A DNA stretch of 64,000 nucleotides from Bacteroidaceae bacterium (GCA_017534535.1 JAFXVZ010000019.1:226863-290862); one strand, 5' to 3'. Positions 8,894-18,057 are shown, counted from the stretch's first letter. The notes: generated from the sequence alone by a model not told the origin. Made by a program: numbers and translations.

Positions 8894-10006
8894 CTACTCT
8901 ATCAAATGGTAAACACCACCTACGAGTGCCTTCACCACTCCCTTCATTTCTAAAGAAAAGAGGATGGGGGTGAGCCTGTAAATAGCCATATCGGCCTCCA
9001 CCGTCAGGTTATTAATGTGCAGATCGCCTCTTGCTTTCAGTATTTTGACAATCAACGTCTCTTCTGGCGTCAAATCTACAAACAGATTGCGTTGAATGGC
9101 CTCAGGCTTAACACCTTTTTGTTGCCAACCCATAGCATTGACCAAATCTTCGGCATTGGTAATCAAGGCGGCTTTGTTGTCTCTAATCAAGTTGTTGCAA
9201 CCTTTCGACATCTCATCATTGATTCTCCCAGGCAAAGTGAAACATTCTCTATTGTAGGTATTTGCCAATGAAGCAGTTATCATTGAGCCTCCTTTCAGAG
9301 GTGATTCCACCACAAGAGTACAGTCAGCCATTCCTGCTACGATGCGGTTTCTTGCCACAAAGTTAAACGGATCGGGATTTGTTTTGGGCAAGTATTCAGT
9401 TAACAAACCTCCATTGGACAACATATTAATGGCTGTCTGTCGGTGTGCAGGAGGATAGATTCTATCCAATCCGTGTGCCAATACACCCACGGTAGGGAGA
9501 CCATTGGAGAGAGCTGCACGATGTGAATGGATATCGATGCCGTATGCCAGTCCGCTGACAATCATTACATCTGGACATAGCACTTCTAAGTCCCTCACAA
9601 AATCGGCACAGAACTTTTTGCCATATTCCGTAGCCTTACGTGTACCCACCATTGACACCACATGCAGACTATTTAGATTAGCCTGCCCTTTGAAATACAA
9701 TACGATAGGGGCATCCTCACACTCTCTGAGACGGGAAGGATAGGATTCGTCTTTGATGGTAAGGCACTGGATGCCTTTTTTCTCGCAGAAATCCAATTCT
9801 TGCTCTGCCCGCTTGAAAGCTTCAGGGCAATTCAGCAAATCTATTAACCGTTGATTCACTTCAGGAAGCAACTCAGGTAAGTGTAGCCGGTTCTCAAACA
9901 CGGCAGTAGCACTGCCTATCTCATCTATCAAACGCTTGGCGTTGATATGACCGATACCTTCACATAGCGTCAAGGCAATGGAAGAAACTCTTTCATCGTT
10001 GTTCAT
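8894..10006 (-). CDS. dprA: DNA-processing protein DprA
   Basis: 370 residues. An N-terminal helix-hairpin-helix/SAM-like region (GIGHINAKRLI) is followed by the Rossmann-fold DprA core, with VSMVGTRKATEYG, the VSGLAYGIDIHSHRAAL loop and VARNRIVAGM. A C-terminal winged-helix domain is seen as ILKARGDLHINNLTVEADM. DprA binds incoming single-stranded DNA and loads RecA during natural transformation. It is the last gene of the U32-thioesterase-dprA run, 39 bp after the thioesterase. The DprA family is widespread outside competent species, so competence itself is not implied. Confidence 0.95.
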   Translation of the reverse strand: MNNDERVSSIALTLCEGIGHINAKRLIDEIGSATAVFENRLHLPELLPEVNQRLIDLLNCPEAFKRAEQELDFCEKKGIQCLTIKDESYPSRLRECEDAPIVLYFKGQANLNSLHVVSMVGTRKATEYGKKFCADFVRDLEVLCPDVMIVSGLAYGIDIHSHRAALSNGLPTVGVLAHGLDRIYPPAHRQTAINMLSNGGLLTEYLPKTNPDPFNFVARNRIVAGMADCTLVVESPLKGGSMITASLANTYNRECFTLPGRINDEMSKGCNNLIRDNKAALITNAEDLVNAMGWQQKGVKPEAIQRNLFVDLTPEETLIVKILKARGDLHINNLTVEADMAIYRLTPILFSLEMKGVVKALVGGVYHLIE

Positions 10007-10045
10007 CGTTATGAGTTTTAGTTTATAAGTTATTTAGTTTTTAAT

Positions 10046-10447
10046 TTATAAATATTCAGCAAACAATTTGTCAAACATCTCCCCTCGCGTCAAGACTCCA
10101 TTCTCCACACAGACGGCATCGACCACACCCCTCAGACTCAATTTGTTGTCACTTTTACGGAAGATGTCTTGGTAGAAAACAAATCGAATGCCCTCCCGCT
10201 TCAGATAGAGCTTGCTAACAAACTCATCATTACTTCGCAAAGGCGTCTTAAACGACATAGTGATTTTTGATACTACCACATCGATGCCTTGTTCATGCAA
10301 CTCGGCAAAGCTGATACCGGTAGTGAGCAAAAACTCATGACGAGTATGCTCCAGGTAATGCTGGTAATTGGCATTGTTCACAATACCCTGTAGGTCGCAC
10401 TCATAGTCGCGTACCTTCATCTCCAGTTCATAAATGTATTGGCTCAT
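10046..10447 (-). CDS. Acyl-CoA thioesterase, YbgC/4HBT hot-dog family
   Basis: 133 residues, a single hot-dog fold. The motif DYECDLQGIVNNANYQHYLEHTRHEFL carries the Asp and surrounding residues typical of the 4-hydroxybenzoyl-CoA/YbgC thioesterases, although the usual Asp-x-x-G is preceded here by Cys-Asp-Leu. It likely hydrolyses short-chain acyl-CoA or acyl-ACP in the cytoplasm. The start overlaps the U32 gene stop by 4 bp. Confidence 0.88.
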   Translation of the reverse strand: MSQYIYELEMKVRDYECDLQGIVNNANYQHYLEHTRHEFLLTTGISFAELHEQGIDVVVSKITMSFKTPLRSNDEFVSKLYLKREGIRFVFYQDIFRKSDNKLSLRGVVDAVCVENGVLTRGEMFDKLFAEYL

Positions 10448-11718
10448 GGTTCTAGTCCTTTAAATTGCATCATCTCATGGGTGCTTACCAACTTAAACAG
10501 TTTATCGGATGGACGAATCTTCTCCACTTTCAGTGAGAAATGTTCACCTTTATGCACCGTTTGTACAGGCTTCAGGTTCACACGTGTTTCTTCCAAGGTT
10601 AAGAATATAGCTCCTGTAGTAGGACCCGTTATCAACACCTTATCACCTACATTCAGTTCTGCTGCTTCACACAGGAACTCAGCCACACCTATGTTATTGA
10701 AGTATTTGATACCTTTGCCCACATAAATCTTACGTTCCGTAGCAGCAGAGCCGTAGGTATGTGTCCATTCACCCAGACGCTGACCTAGATAATAGCCATT
10801 CCAAAAGCCACGATTGAACACCGTACTGAGGCGTTTGTCCCAATCAAGAATCTTCTCGGCAGAGAAAGTGCCGTCAATCACACTTTCGATGGCCTTGCGA
10901 TAACACTCCGCCACAATGCGCACATATTCTGGTCCTCTCGCCCTGCCCTCTATCTTGAATACCCGAACACCTGCATCCATCATCTTATTGATGAAATGAA
11001 TGGTCTTTAGGTCTTTGGGTGACATAATGTACTTATTGTCTATCTGTAGTTCATCGCCAGTGTCCTTGTCGGTTACAATGTAACCTCTACGACAAATCTG
11101 GCGACATTCCCCTCTGTTTGCAGACTTATTCTCCTCCTGCAATGACAGGTAGCACTTGCCCGATACTGCCATGCATAAGGCACCATGACAGAACATCTCG
11201 ATGCGTACTTGTTCACCACTGGGGCCGCAAATGTTCTCCTCCACGATATGCCGATGAATCTCTGCCACCTGATCCAAGTTCAACTCCCTAGCCAGTACCA
11301 CCACATCGGCAAATTGGGCATAGAACTTCAACGCCTCCACGTTACTGATGTTAAGTTGCGTACTCAGATGTACTTCTTGACCTATACTTCGTGCATAGGT
11401 CAATACTGATATATCCATTGCTATGATGGCACTGATACCAGCTTCCTTGGCTGCATTTACGATGGCATGCATTTGCTCCATGTCATTATCATAAATGATG
11501 GTATTTACCGTCAAGTAACTTTTGATGCCATGTTCATTACATATGGACGCTATCTCACGCAGGTCGTCAATGGTGAAGGGGTTGGCAGAGTGCGAGCGCA
11601 TATTCAGCTGTCCTACTCCGAAATACACCGAGTTGGCACCTGCCTGAATGGCAGCTTGGAGGGAGTCCCTTGACCCCACAGGTGCCATGATTTCAAAGTC
11701 GTTGATGTTATATTGCAT
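10444..11718 (-). CDS. Peptidase U32 family protein (TrhP/RlhA-like)
   Basis: 424 residues. An N-terminal TIM-barrel-like part (IMAPVGSRDSLQAAIQAGANSVYFG) precedes the U32 signature EMFCHGALCMAVSGKCYLS and the Cys-containing ANRGECRQICRRGY. In this family the cysteines hold an iron-sulfur cluster. Characterised members hydroxylate tRNA (TrhP) or rRNA (RlhA) uridine/cytidine rather than act as peptidases. The C-terminal beta domain (VGDKVLITGPTTG) fits TrhP/YegQ-like proteins. Which RNA it targets cannot be read from the sequence. It is first in a three-gene operon. Confidence 0.88.
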   Translation of the reverse strand: MQYNINDFEIMAPVGSRDSLQAAIQAGANSVYFGVGQLNMRSHSANPFTIDDLREIASICNEHGIKSYLTVNTIIYDNDMEQMHAIVNAAKEAGISAIIAMDISVLTYARSIGQEVHLSTQLNISNVEALKFYAQFADVVVLARELNLDQVAEIHRHIVEENICGPSGEQVRIEMFCHGALCMAVSGKCYLSLQEENKSANRGECRQICRRGYIVTDKDTGDELQIDNKYIMSPKDLKTIHFINKMMDAGVRVFKIEGRARGPEYVRIVAECYRKAIESVIDGTFSAEKILDWDKRLSTVFNRGFWNGYYLGQRLGEWTHTYGSAATERKIYVGKGIKYFNNIGVAEFLCEAAELNVGDKVLITGPTTGAIFLTLEETRVNLKPVQTVHKGEHFSLKVEKIRPSDKLFKLVSTHEMMQFKGLEP

Positions 11719-11760
11719 ATCTTTAAGACATTTGAGTGTGCGAAGTTAGTGGTTTTTTCT

Positions 11761-11768
11761 TATCTTTG
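11761..11768 (+). promoter_or_regulatory. Putative -7 box of dusB
   Basis: TATCTTTG lies 52 bp upstream of the ATG at 11821, in the divergent gap between the U32 gene and dusB. Confidence 0.5.
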
Positions 11769-11820
11769 CAAAGAATTGGCTGAATAGATGACTTTACTAG
11801 CCTCGATTTAATGAAAAGAC

Positions 11821-12807
11821 ATGAAGATTGCTAACCTTGATTTTGGAGAATGCCCCATATTCCTGGCTCCGATGGAGGATGTCACTGATCCTGCTTTTCG
11901 CTTGATGTGCAAGCGTTTTGGTGCAGATATGGTCTATACCGAGTTTATATCGAGCGATGCCTTGGTACGTTCGGTCAACAGCACGATGCGTAAGTTGAAC
12001 ATCAGCGAAGAGGAACGTCCTGTGGCCATCCAGATTTATGGCAAAAACACTGATGCCATGATAGAGGCAGCTCGCATGGTGGAAGAAGCTAAGCCCGATA
12101 TCATCGACCTGAACTTCGGATGTCCTGTCAAGAAAGTGGCTGGCAAGGGAGCAGGGGCAGGTCTATTGCGTGACATTCCCAAGATGTTGGAGATTACCCG
12201 TGCCGTGGTGGATACAGTCAAGCTTCCCGTCACCGTAAAGACGCGTTTGGGATGGGATGAAAATAGCAAGATTATCGTGGATTTGGCAGAGCAGTTGCAG
12301 GATTGTGGCATCAGTGCCTTGACCATTCATGGCAGAACTAGGGCACAAATGTACACGGGCGAAGCCGACTGGACACTGATTGGCAAGGTTAAAAAGAACC
12401 CTCGCATGCATATCCCCATCATTGGCAATGGTGACATCACCACTCCCGAGCGTGCCAAAGAGTGTTTTGACAAGTATGGAGTGGATGCCGTGATGATTGG
12501 CCGAGCCTCCTTTGGTCGCCCTTGGATTTTCAAGGAAGTGAAGCATTACTTGCAAACAGGTGAGCCTTTACCACCTCTAAGTGCCGAGTGGCGATTGAAT
12601 GTCTTGCGTCAAGAAGTACTGGATAGCGTCAATCTCTTGGATGAGCGTCGTGGCATCCTTCATGTACGTCGTCACATAGCTGCCAGTCCTCTTTTTAAGG
12701 GCATCCCCAATTTCCGTGAAACCCGCATTGCGATGCTTCGTGCAGAAACAAAAAAAGATTTGTTTGATATATTTGATAAGCTTGACTTAAGCAGCTTTCC
12801 TGAATAG
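11821..12807 (+). CDS. dusB: tRNA-dihydrouridine synthase B
   Basis: 328 residues. It has an FMN-binding TIM barrel with APMEDVTDPAFRLMC at the N-terminus, the catalytic Cys in DLNFGCPVKKV, the KTRLGWD phosphate-site strand and IPIIGNGDI. A C-terminal helical domain follows. It reduces uridine to dihydrouridine in the D-loop of tRNA. The stop codon lies within the 3' end of the convergent PAP2 gene (21-bp overlap). Confidence 0.93.
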   Translation: MKIANLDFGECPIFLAPMEDVTDPAFRLMCKRFGADMVYTEFISSDALVRSVNSTMRKLNISEEERPVAIQIYGKNTDAMIEAARMVEEAKPDIIDLNFGCPVKKVAGKGAGAGLLRDIPKMLEITRAVVDTVKLPVTVKTRLGWDENSKIIVDLAEQLQDCGISALTIHGRTRAQMYTGEADWTLIGKVKKNPRMHIPIIGNGDITTPERAKECFDKYGVDAVMIGRASFGRPWIFKEVKHYLQTGEPLPPLSAEWRLNVLRQEVLDSVNLLDERRGILHVRRHIAASPLFKGIPNFRETRIAMLRAETKKDLFDIFDKLDLSSFPE

Positions 12808-13734
12808 CCAACTTGTAAACACATACAGCAAGTATCCAGAAATCCACCCTGCAAAGATATCAATCAAATAATGCGCTTGAATATAGACAGTAGAGATACA
12901 TAATAAGATATAGAACGGCAACATCCACAACGTCAACTTCTTACTACTTCTCCATCCCATCAACATGATAATTGTTGAGATGCCCACATGCGAGCTGGGG
13001 AATGCTGCTGTTGGCCTCTCACCTGCTTCATGTGACAGTTCCAACAAATGGTAGAAGAACCCTTGCCCCTGCTCTGTATAAGGCATCAACTCAGGATGAA
13101 GATTGAAATAATCGCCTACAGCAGGGAAGATGCCAGCCAGTACATTCTCCTCGCCAATGGCAGGGAAATAGAACTGAGGGCCAGCAACAGGCAACACCAT
13201 ATATATAATATAGTAGATGAAGAATGAAGCCGTTAGCACAAAGCCTATCTTCTCAAACAGGTCGAAATGCTTCACGAAATACCAGCATGTAATCACTGCA
13301 ATAAGGGGGAAATAAGCCACATATCCCATATTCAGCGGTTCACTAATCCACATTTGCGGATAACAGCGATGGAACCAATAGGCTGGTTGGGCATTGAAAA
13401 TAGCCTGCTCTGCATCGGCAAAAAGATGGTCGAGGTTAGGTAACAGACGGTTGAACTCAAAGGTGTCAGGATACCAGTAGCTCAACAGCGCTAATTGGAA
13501 ACCCACACGCAGAAAAGCCGTCACCTTGCAGGGGTACTTGTGATACACCACCACCAAAGCCAAAGTCACCACCACAATCGCCAGTCTCTCCAACAGCATT
13601 AGCATCGGATGGTCCATTTGCCCATAGAGTACCACGATAGCGATGGAGGTAAGTAGGGTATAAGCCATTGCCACCTTCTCAATCAGGAACTCTCCTTTGC
13701 TGGGTCCTATTCTTTGTAACCAATCTAAAGCCAT
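12787..13734 (-). CDS. PAP2-superfamily membrane phosphatase/phosphotransferase
   Basis: 315 residues, with at least six membrane helices. The active-site motifs are seen as AAFPSSHVG (motif 2 His) and IQAHYLIDIFAG (motif 3, His and Asp). The architecture resembles the Aur1/inositol-phosphorylceramide-synthase-like branch of PAP2 proteins rather than small PgpB/BcrC enzymes, but the substrate is unproven. The start overlaps the preceding SDR gene by 10 bp, suggesting a joint step in lipid or glycolipid metabolism. Confidence 0.85.
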   Translation of the reverse strand: MALDWLQRIGPSKGEFLIEKVAMAYTLLTSIAIVVLYGQMDHPMLMLLERLAIVVVTLALVVVYHKYPCKVTAFLRVGFQLALLSYWYPDTFEFNRLLPNLDHLFADAEQAIFNAQPAYWFHRCYPQMWISEPLNMGYVAYFPLIAVITCWYFVKHFDLFEKIGFVLTASFFIYYIIYMVLPVAGPQFYFPAIGEENVLAGIFPAVGDYFNLHPELMPYTEQGQGFFYHLLELSHEAGERPTAAFPSSHVGISTIIMLMGWRSSKKLTLWMLPFYILLCISTVYIQAHYLIDIFAGWISGYLLYVFTSWLFRKAA

Positions 13735-14732
13735 CCCTCCTCCTTATACCATGCAATGGTCTCTTTCACACCCTTGTCCAACTGATACTGAGGCTGATAA
13801 CCCAATTCATCGATGGCAGGAGTAATGTCACAACGCCAATTGCGTTGCTTCATGATACGGTATTTGTCTGTATTTAACGTACTGGTGGTATGGCGTAGCT
13901 TAGCCCACCATTCCGCCATGATGGAAATCACCTTCAACACCCAAAGAGGTGCACAGATGCGTAGCACCTTTGTCGCCTTCAGTTCGCGCATGATGAGGTT
14001 CGAGAACGTACGACTCTGATATACTTGTCCGTCGCTCAAAAAGAAAGCCCGTTGTTTCACCCCTCTTTCGATGCCTAAAAAGATAGCTTGCACAATGTCT
14101 TTCACATACACAAAGGTAATGTCCTGACGTTTGTAGCCCACTGAAAAATCAACGTGTTGCTGAATGCTCTTAGCCATCAGGAAATAATCCTTCTCTCTCG
14201 GGCCATACACACCTGTGGGGCGAAGGATGAGGTAGGGGAAATCAGCAAGACTTTGCAGGTATTGCTCCATTTTCAGTTTACTTTTGCCGTATGCCGTATT
14301 CGGTTGAGGCTTATCGTGCTCCGTAATGGGCTGGTAATCCTTTTCGTGAATAGGACCGAATACGCTCAGCGTACTGATAAATACAAATAGTTTAGGTGTC
14401 TGTCCTGTGGCAATCAGTGCATCCACCAAGTTCCGTGTCTGTTTGTAATTAACCTTTTCAAAATCATGCTTATCGACACATTTCGTTACACCTGCACAAT
14501 GCACAATATAGCTAAAAGCGCCATGCTGTGAAGCATGTTCCTTCAGCTGTTTCTTTAACATGTCTGGGTGAGTATAGTCTAGGTCAATAAACTGAATATC
14601 AGGACTCTGTAAATAAGTCTTGCTACTGCTTTTGCGCACGCCAGCCCACGTAAAGAATCCTTTCCGCAAAGCTTCCTCCACGATAAAGCTTCCTATAAAC
14701 CCACTTGCACCTGTTACCAGTATACTTTCCAT
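13725..14732 (-). CDS. NAD-dependent epimerase/dehydratase (extended SDR)
   Basis: 335 residues. The N-terminal nucleotide-binding motif is ILVTGASGFIGSFI. The catalytic Tyr-x-x-x-Lys appears as TAYGKSKLKME, with a Ser-Thr at FISTLSVFG before it and LRPTGVYGPREKDY after it. It belongs to the extended SDR group that acts on nucleotide sugars, sterols or hydroxysteroid-like and dihydroflavonol-like substrates. The exact substrate cannot be told. It is first in a two-gene unit with the PAP2 enzyme. An unusual array of palindromes lies upstream. Confidence 0.88.
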   Translation of the reverse strand: MESILVTGASGFIGSFIVEEALRKGFFTWAGVRKSSSKTYLQSPDIQFIDLDYTHPDMLKKQLKEHASQHGAFSYIVHCAGVTKCVDKHDFEKVNYKQTRNLVDALIATGQTPKLFVFISTLSVFGPIHEKDYQPITEHDKPQPNTAYGKSKLKMEQYLQSLADFPYLILRPTGVYGPREKDYFLMAKSIQQHVDFSVGYKRQDITFVYVKDIVQAIFLGIERGVKQRAFFLSDGQVYQSRTFSNLIMRELKATKVLRICAPLWVLKVISIMAEWWAKLRHTTSTLNTDKYRIMKQRNWRCDITPAIDELGYQPQYQLDKGVKETIAWYKEEGWL

Positions 14733-14750
14733 ACCATACTATTTTGGGTA

Positions 14751-14758
14751 CAAAGATA
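14751..14758 (-). promoter_or_regulatory. Putative -7 box of the SDR-PAP2 operon
   Basis: TATCTTTG on the minus strand lies 18 bp upstream of the ATG at 14732. The palindrome array (14813-14873) begins about 55 bp further upstream. Confidence 0.5.
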
Positions 14759-14812
14759 CTAAATTATTCCTTTCAACACCATCATTCTGTTCCTGTTTTT
14801 GCAGTCAGTTTT

Positions 14813-14873
14813 AATTACTTGAAGTAATTGCCCCGATTACTTCAAGTAATCGAGCCATTAGCTTCAAGTAATC
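14813..14873. repeat. Three 17-bp palindromes at exact 22-bp spacing
   Basis: AATTACTT-G-AAGTAATT (14813-14829), GATTACTT-C-AAGTAATC (14835-14851) and a degenerate third copy at 14857-14873, whose right half is CAAGTAATC. The centres at 14821, 14843 and 14865 are 22 bp apart, about two helical turns. The array lies in the 399-bp gap 14733-15131, which otherwise holds only the promoter box and the terminator described next. An operator array is one reading; a small repeat element is another. Confidence 0.75.
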
Positions 14874-15073
14874 CAGCTCCTGAATCATTTCATGAAGACC
14901 GAGAGTTTGGAAACCATGATTGGTTATCTCTAACGTGTGCCTACTGAGCAGGAAACAAGTCTGTGGTTGGTCTTGGATTAAGTGAATGATAATATGTAGG
15001 GTGTTGACTATCAGCAGTTGTAAGCCTAGATGATATATGAACTGATAACTGATGATTTAGAGGTAATAAAATT

Positions 15074-15095
15074 GACAGGGGGGCACCCCCCTGTC
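15074..15095 (-). terminator. GC-rich hairpin, probable terminator of the C69 peptidase
   Basis: GACAGGGGGG-CA-CCCCCCTGTC forms a perfect 10-bp stem 36 bp past the C69 stop. On the minus strand it is followed by AATTTTATT, a moderate T-rich run. Confidence 0.6.
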
Positions 15096-15131
15096 TCCTA
15101 TTTATAACTCTGTCCAGATATAAGAACTCAC

Positions 15132-16793
15132 TCACAGTGACTTAATGTCCTGGGCATTCTCTGGCATCACGTAGCGATCGCCAGTTCCTTTGCTAATTGC
15201 CTCACGGAACATCTGGTCGTAACCAGGTGTGGCACGCTGGCCTTGGATGACTACACCATTCTCGGATGGCTTCACAATCTGGTCGTTATGTTTGACGGCA
15301 ATGAGGCGGAAAAGCTTGTCCCAACGCTCCATCATTTGCTTGGTGTAAGCATTGGTCTTGTTAGTGAGGTAGGTGGCTTTCTCGCCTTTGGTGAGTTTTT
15401 CCACATCCTTCAAAACTTGCTCTTGGTCGGCCGCATAGAAGTCCTCCAACTCTTTCTGTGCATCACGAAGGTCACCTATCATTACGCTATAACGTGGATA
15501 AATCATGTTTGCCACCACATTGTTCAGCCAGAAAGCACTCTTCTCACTATAGACATTGCTTTGGTTGTTTTCCCTGCGGAAAGCTTCTGGCACTTCCTGT
15601 ACACCGCAATATACTGGCACATAAGCAATCATATTGGCATCATCGCAGTTGAAGTACATCACACCACCTACATCATCTGGCAACCAACCACGCAAATGTG
15701 ACACGAGGGTGAAGCCTGATTGTGGTGTACCGATGGCACGCTCACGAAAATACTTCTTACCATTTACTTCCCAGTTCATTGGCAATGGACGGTAAGGAGA
15801 ACTCCAAGGACCAGCACTCATGTCGGCTGTCATGTCAAGTGGGGTGCCCTCAAAGTGGTCACGCATATCATTCATAATGTCGCGAACAGACAGCTTCTTA
15901 GCAGGCTTGATGTACAAAGGCAGATGGTCGCATACATCGAACTGGCCATTGATATATGGCAAGTACTGATCCATCTCTGCCACATCAGCTACATGATGAC
16001 GGAAGAAGCTCCACACACGGGCATCTGCATAGCGGACATTCTCGAATGTCAATGGGCAATAAGCATCACGGAAGCTGAAGTCTTCGTCCTTGCCACTGAA
16101 GTAACCCTTCTGACGTGCAAAAGAAATCACATCCTTGGAATAGAGGCAATTATTAGAGTCCTTGAGGGGGAACTGACGGATGCGAGAGATGTTGGCATGG
16201 GCGCAGATGCAATCGTCAGGAATGCGAATAGCTACCCATACGGCACCTTTATTACCTGGACCCTTGCCCATGATTTCCAGAATCCAAGCCTCGTTCTTAT
16301 CGCATACTGTGATGGTCTCACCCGTGCTGTTATAACCATATTCCTGCAGGAGGTCAGTCATGATGATAATGGCATCGCGAGCCGTAGCTGCACGTTGTAA
16401 ACCTAACTGAATCATGGTGTCATAGTTCAGCAAGCCTTCAGGATTCTGAAGTTCCAGGCGGCCATCGAAGGTGGTTTCCACAATGCTCACCTGCTTCTCA
16501 TTGATATATCCAATCACATCGTAGGTATATTCCACTTGATCGATGTAACCCCTGACTTGTCCGTTGTTACCCCAGCCACGAATAGCAATCTTTTCACCGG
16601 GTTCATGCCTGCCACCAGGAGTGCGGCTCATAGAGCCCGCAAAACCATAACCGTCACAGTTATAGGTACAAATCACCGAGCCGTCAACTGATGCTGCCTT
16701 ACCTACTATTAAGTTCGTGCAAGCCTCTAAGGGCGTTGTCAGATGCATAGCTGCCAGCGCCAGCATCGTTACAAAAAGATGTTTGATTCTCAT
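15132..16793 (-). CDS. C69-family dipeptidase (PepD-like), exported
   Basis: 553 residues. A signal peptide is followed directly by the new N-terminal Cys in LEACTNLIVGK. In this Ntn-hydrolase family that Cys (here about residue 25) becomes the nucleophile after processing. NCDGYGFAGS and NEAWILEIMGKG fit the C69 fold. It probably cleaves dipeptides in the periplasm. It is transcribed alone. Confidence 0.9.
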   Translation of the reverse strand: MRIKHLFVTMLALAAMHLTTPLEACTNLIVGKAASVDGSVICTYNCDGYGFAGSMSRTPGGRHEPGEKIAIRGWGNNGQVRGYIDQVEYTYDVIGYINEKQVSIVETTFDGRLELQNPEGLLNYDTMIQLGLQRAATARDAIIIMTDLLQEYGYNSTGETITVCDKNEAWILEIMGKGPGNKGAVWVAIRIPDDCICAHANISRIRQFPLKDSNNCLYSKDVISFARQKGYFSGKDEDFSFRDAYCPLTFENVRYADARVWSFFRHHVADVAEMDQYLPYINGQFDVCDHLPLYIKPAKKLSVRDIMNDMRDHFEGTPLDMTADMSAGPWSSPYRPLPMNWEVNGKKYFRERAIGTPQSGFTLVSHLRGWLPDDVGGVMYFNCDDANMIAYVPVYCGVQEVPEAFRRENNQSNVYSEKSAFWLNNVVANMIYPRYSVMIGDLRDAQKELEDFYAADQEQVLKDVEKLTKGEKATYLTNKTNAYTKQMMERWDKLFRLIAVKHNDQIVKPSENGVVIQGQRATPGYDQMFREAISKGTGDRYVMPENAQDIKSL

Positions 16794-16861
16794 AATCGTA
16801 GTTTTTTCATAAAATAATGTGCAATTTTCGTAATTTTTAGTGAAATTTGCAAATAAATCAC

Positions 16862-16869
16862 TAATTTTG
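16862..16869 (+). promoter_or_regulatory. Putative -7 box of the serine hydrolase gene
   Basis: TAATTTTG lies 31 bp before the ATG at 16901. A TTTG is present at 16846-16849, but the 12-bp spacing is too short for a standard -33 box. Confidence 0.45.
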
Positions 16870-16900
16870 TTCCAATAATATCAACTAAAACTATTGAGCA

Positions 16901-17971
16901 ATGACAAAGAAACTTTTATTCGTGGGTATGCTGTTGATGGCATTGACAGCATGCAAAAGTAATGGCAAACAGGAATCCGTTGAGATTATTGATTTACCGC
17001 GCGTGGAAACAACAGCTAAGGTTTCACAAGCGATGGATGGCTATTTCAATGCCGTGGAAGAAGCCAAGCAAGACCTGCATAGCATCATGGTGGTGCAGCA
17101 TGGCAATGTGATTTACCAGAAGTGGCTGAGTGAGGGTGAGCAGAACAAGCCTCATATATTGAACTCTGTGAGTAAGACCTTCACCTCAGCAGCTGTGGGT
17201 TTGGCTATTTCAGAGGGTAAGATGAAGTTGACCGACAAGCTCATAGATTTCTTCCCCGATAAGTTGCCAGCTGAGCAAAGCGACAACCTGAAGGCTATTA
17301 CAGTGCATGACTTGTTAACTATGAACTGTGGTCATGATACCGACCCAACACGCATTATACGTAATGCTGAAGATGGCGACTGGATCAAGGCTTTCCTGGC
17401 TTATCCTGTAGAGCACAAACCTGGCACATTCTATTGCTATAATAGCTTAGGTACCTATATGTTGTCGGCTATTGTACAGAAAGTTACGGGTGAGAAGGTG
17501 GTGGATTACCTCATGCCTCGCCTATTTGAGCCTCTGCATATTGACAAGCCAGAATGGCAGGAGAGTCCGCAGGGTATCAATACTGGTGGTTGGGGCCTTT
17601 TCCTCAAGACCGAGGATTTGGCAAAGATGGGTCAGCTGATTCTGCAGGGTGGTAAGTGGAATGGCAAGCAGGTGTTGCCAGCCAACTATGTAGCAGAGAT
17701 GCAGAAGGCTCAAGTGCCTTGTGTGCCAGCAGGTGTGAAGCCTCAACAGGCTGTGGAGATGGGCTTAAACAAGGAAAACAGCGACTGGGTACAGGGTTAT
17801 GGCTATCAGATGTGGCGTTGCCGTCACAATGCCTTCCGTGCCGATGGTGCCAATGGTCAGTACATTATCGTGATTCCTGATAAGGATGCTGTGATCGCCA
17901 CTACTGCTAATATTGGTGATATGCAGGCTGAGATTAACCTAATCTGGGATTATATCCTTCCAATACTTTAA
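16901..17971 (+). CDS. Serine hydrolase lipoprotein, beta-lactamase/DD-peptidase-like
   Basis: 356 residues. The lipoprotein signal ends in LMALTAC (Cys18). The Ser-x-x-Lys motif is in ILNSVSKTFTSAAVG. The Tyr motif is CYNSLGTYMLSAIVQKVTG. The third box, near the C-terminus, is not clear to me. This class C-like (AmpC/EstB) fold includes esterases, D-amino peptidases and beta-lactamases. Resistance cannot be assumed, and a cell-envelope esterase or peptidase is as likely. It stands alone and is closed by a strong terminator. Confidence 0.87.
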   Translation: MTKKLLFVGMLLMALTACKSNGKQESVEIIDLPRVETTAKVSQAMDGYFNAVEEAKQDLHSIMVVQHGNVIYQKWLSEGEQNKPHILNSVSKTFTSAAVGLAISEGKMKLTDKLIDFFPDKLPAEQSDNLKAITVHDLLTMNCGHDTDPTRIIRNAEDGDWIKAFLAYPVEHKPGTFYCYNSLGTYMLSAIVQKVTGEKVVDYLMPRLFEPLHIDKPEWQESPQGINTGGWGLFLKTEDLAKMGQLILQGGKWNGKQVLPANYVAEMQKAQVPCVPAGVKPQQAVEMGLNKENSDWVQGYGYQMWRCRHNAFRADGANGQYIIVIPDKDAVIATTANIGDMQAEINLIWDYILPIL

Positions 17972-18008
17972 GGATTGAGATCGTGTTACAAACGAATGAA
18001 GACTGGGA

Positions 18009-18023
18009 AATCGCTTAGCGATT
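18009..18023. repeat. Small palindrome AATCGCT-T-AGCGATT
   Basis: A perfect 7+1+7 palindrome just before the main terminator. Related ATCGCT/AGCGAT hairpins occur at 26770-26783 and 41218-41234, each at a gene end. Confidence 0.6.
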
Positions 18024-18028
18024 ATGAT

Positions 18029-18057
18029 AAAAAGGCTGCGTTTTACGCAGCCTTTTT
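18029..18057. terminator. Bidirectional terminator
   Basis: AAAAAGGCTGCG-TTTTA-CGCAGCCTTTTT is a perfect 12-bp stem with T-runs on both strands. It lies between the convergent serine hydrolase and alkaline phosphatase genes. Confidence 0.9.

Noticed and set aside
14941-15135. Open frame of 64 codons on the minus strand in the SDR-C69 gap
   Set aside because: It runs through the GC-rich terminator hairpin, has no promoter box or family likeness, and its composition is not coding-like.
16901-17971. Beta-lactam resistance gene
   Set aside because: Only the generic Ser-x-x-Lys and Tyr motifs are seen; most relatives are esterases or peptidases, so a resistance call is not supported.
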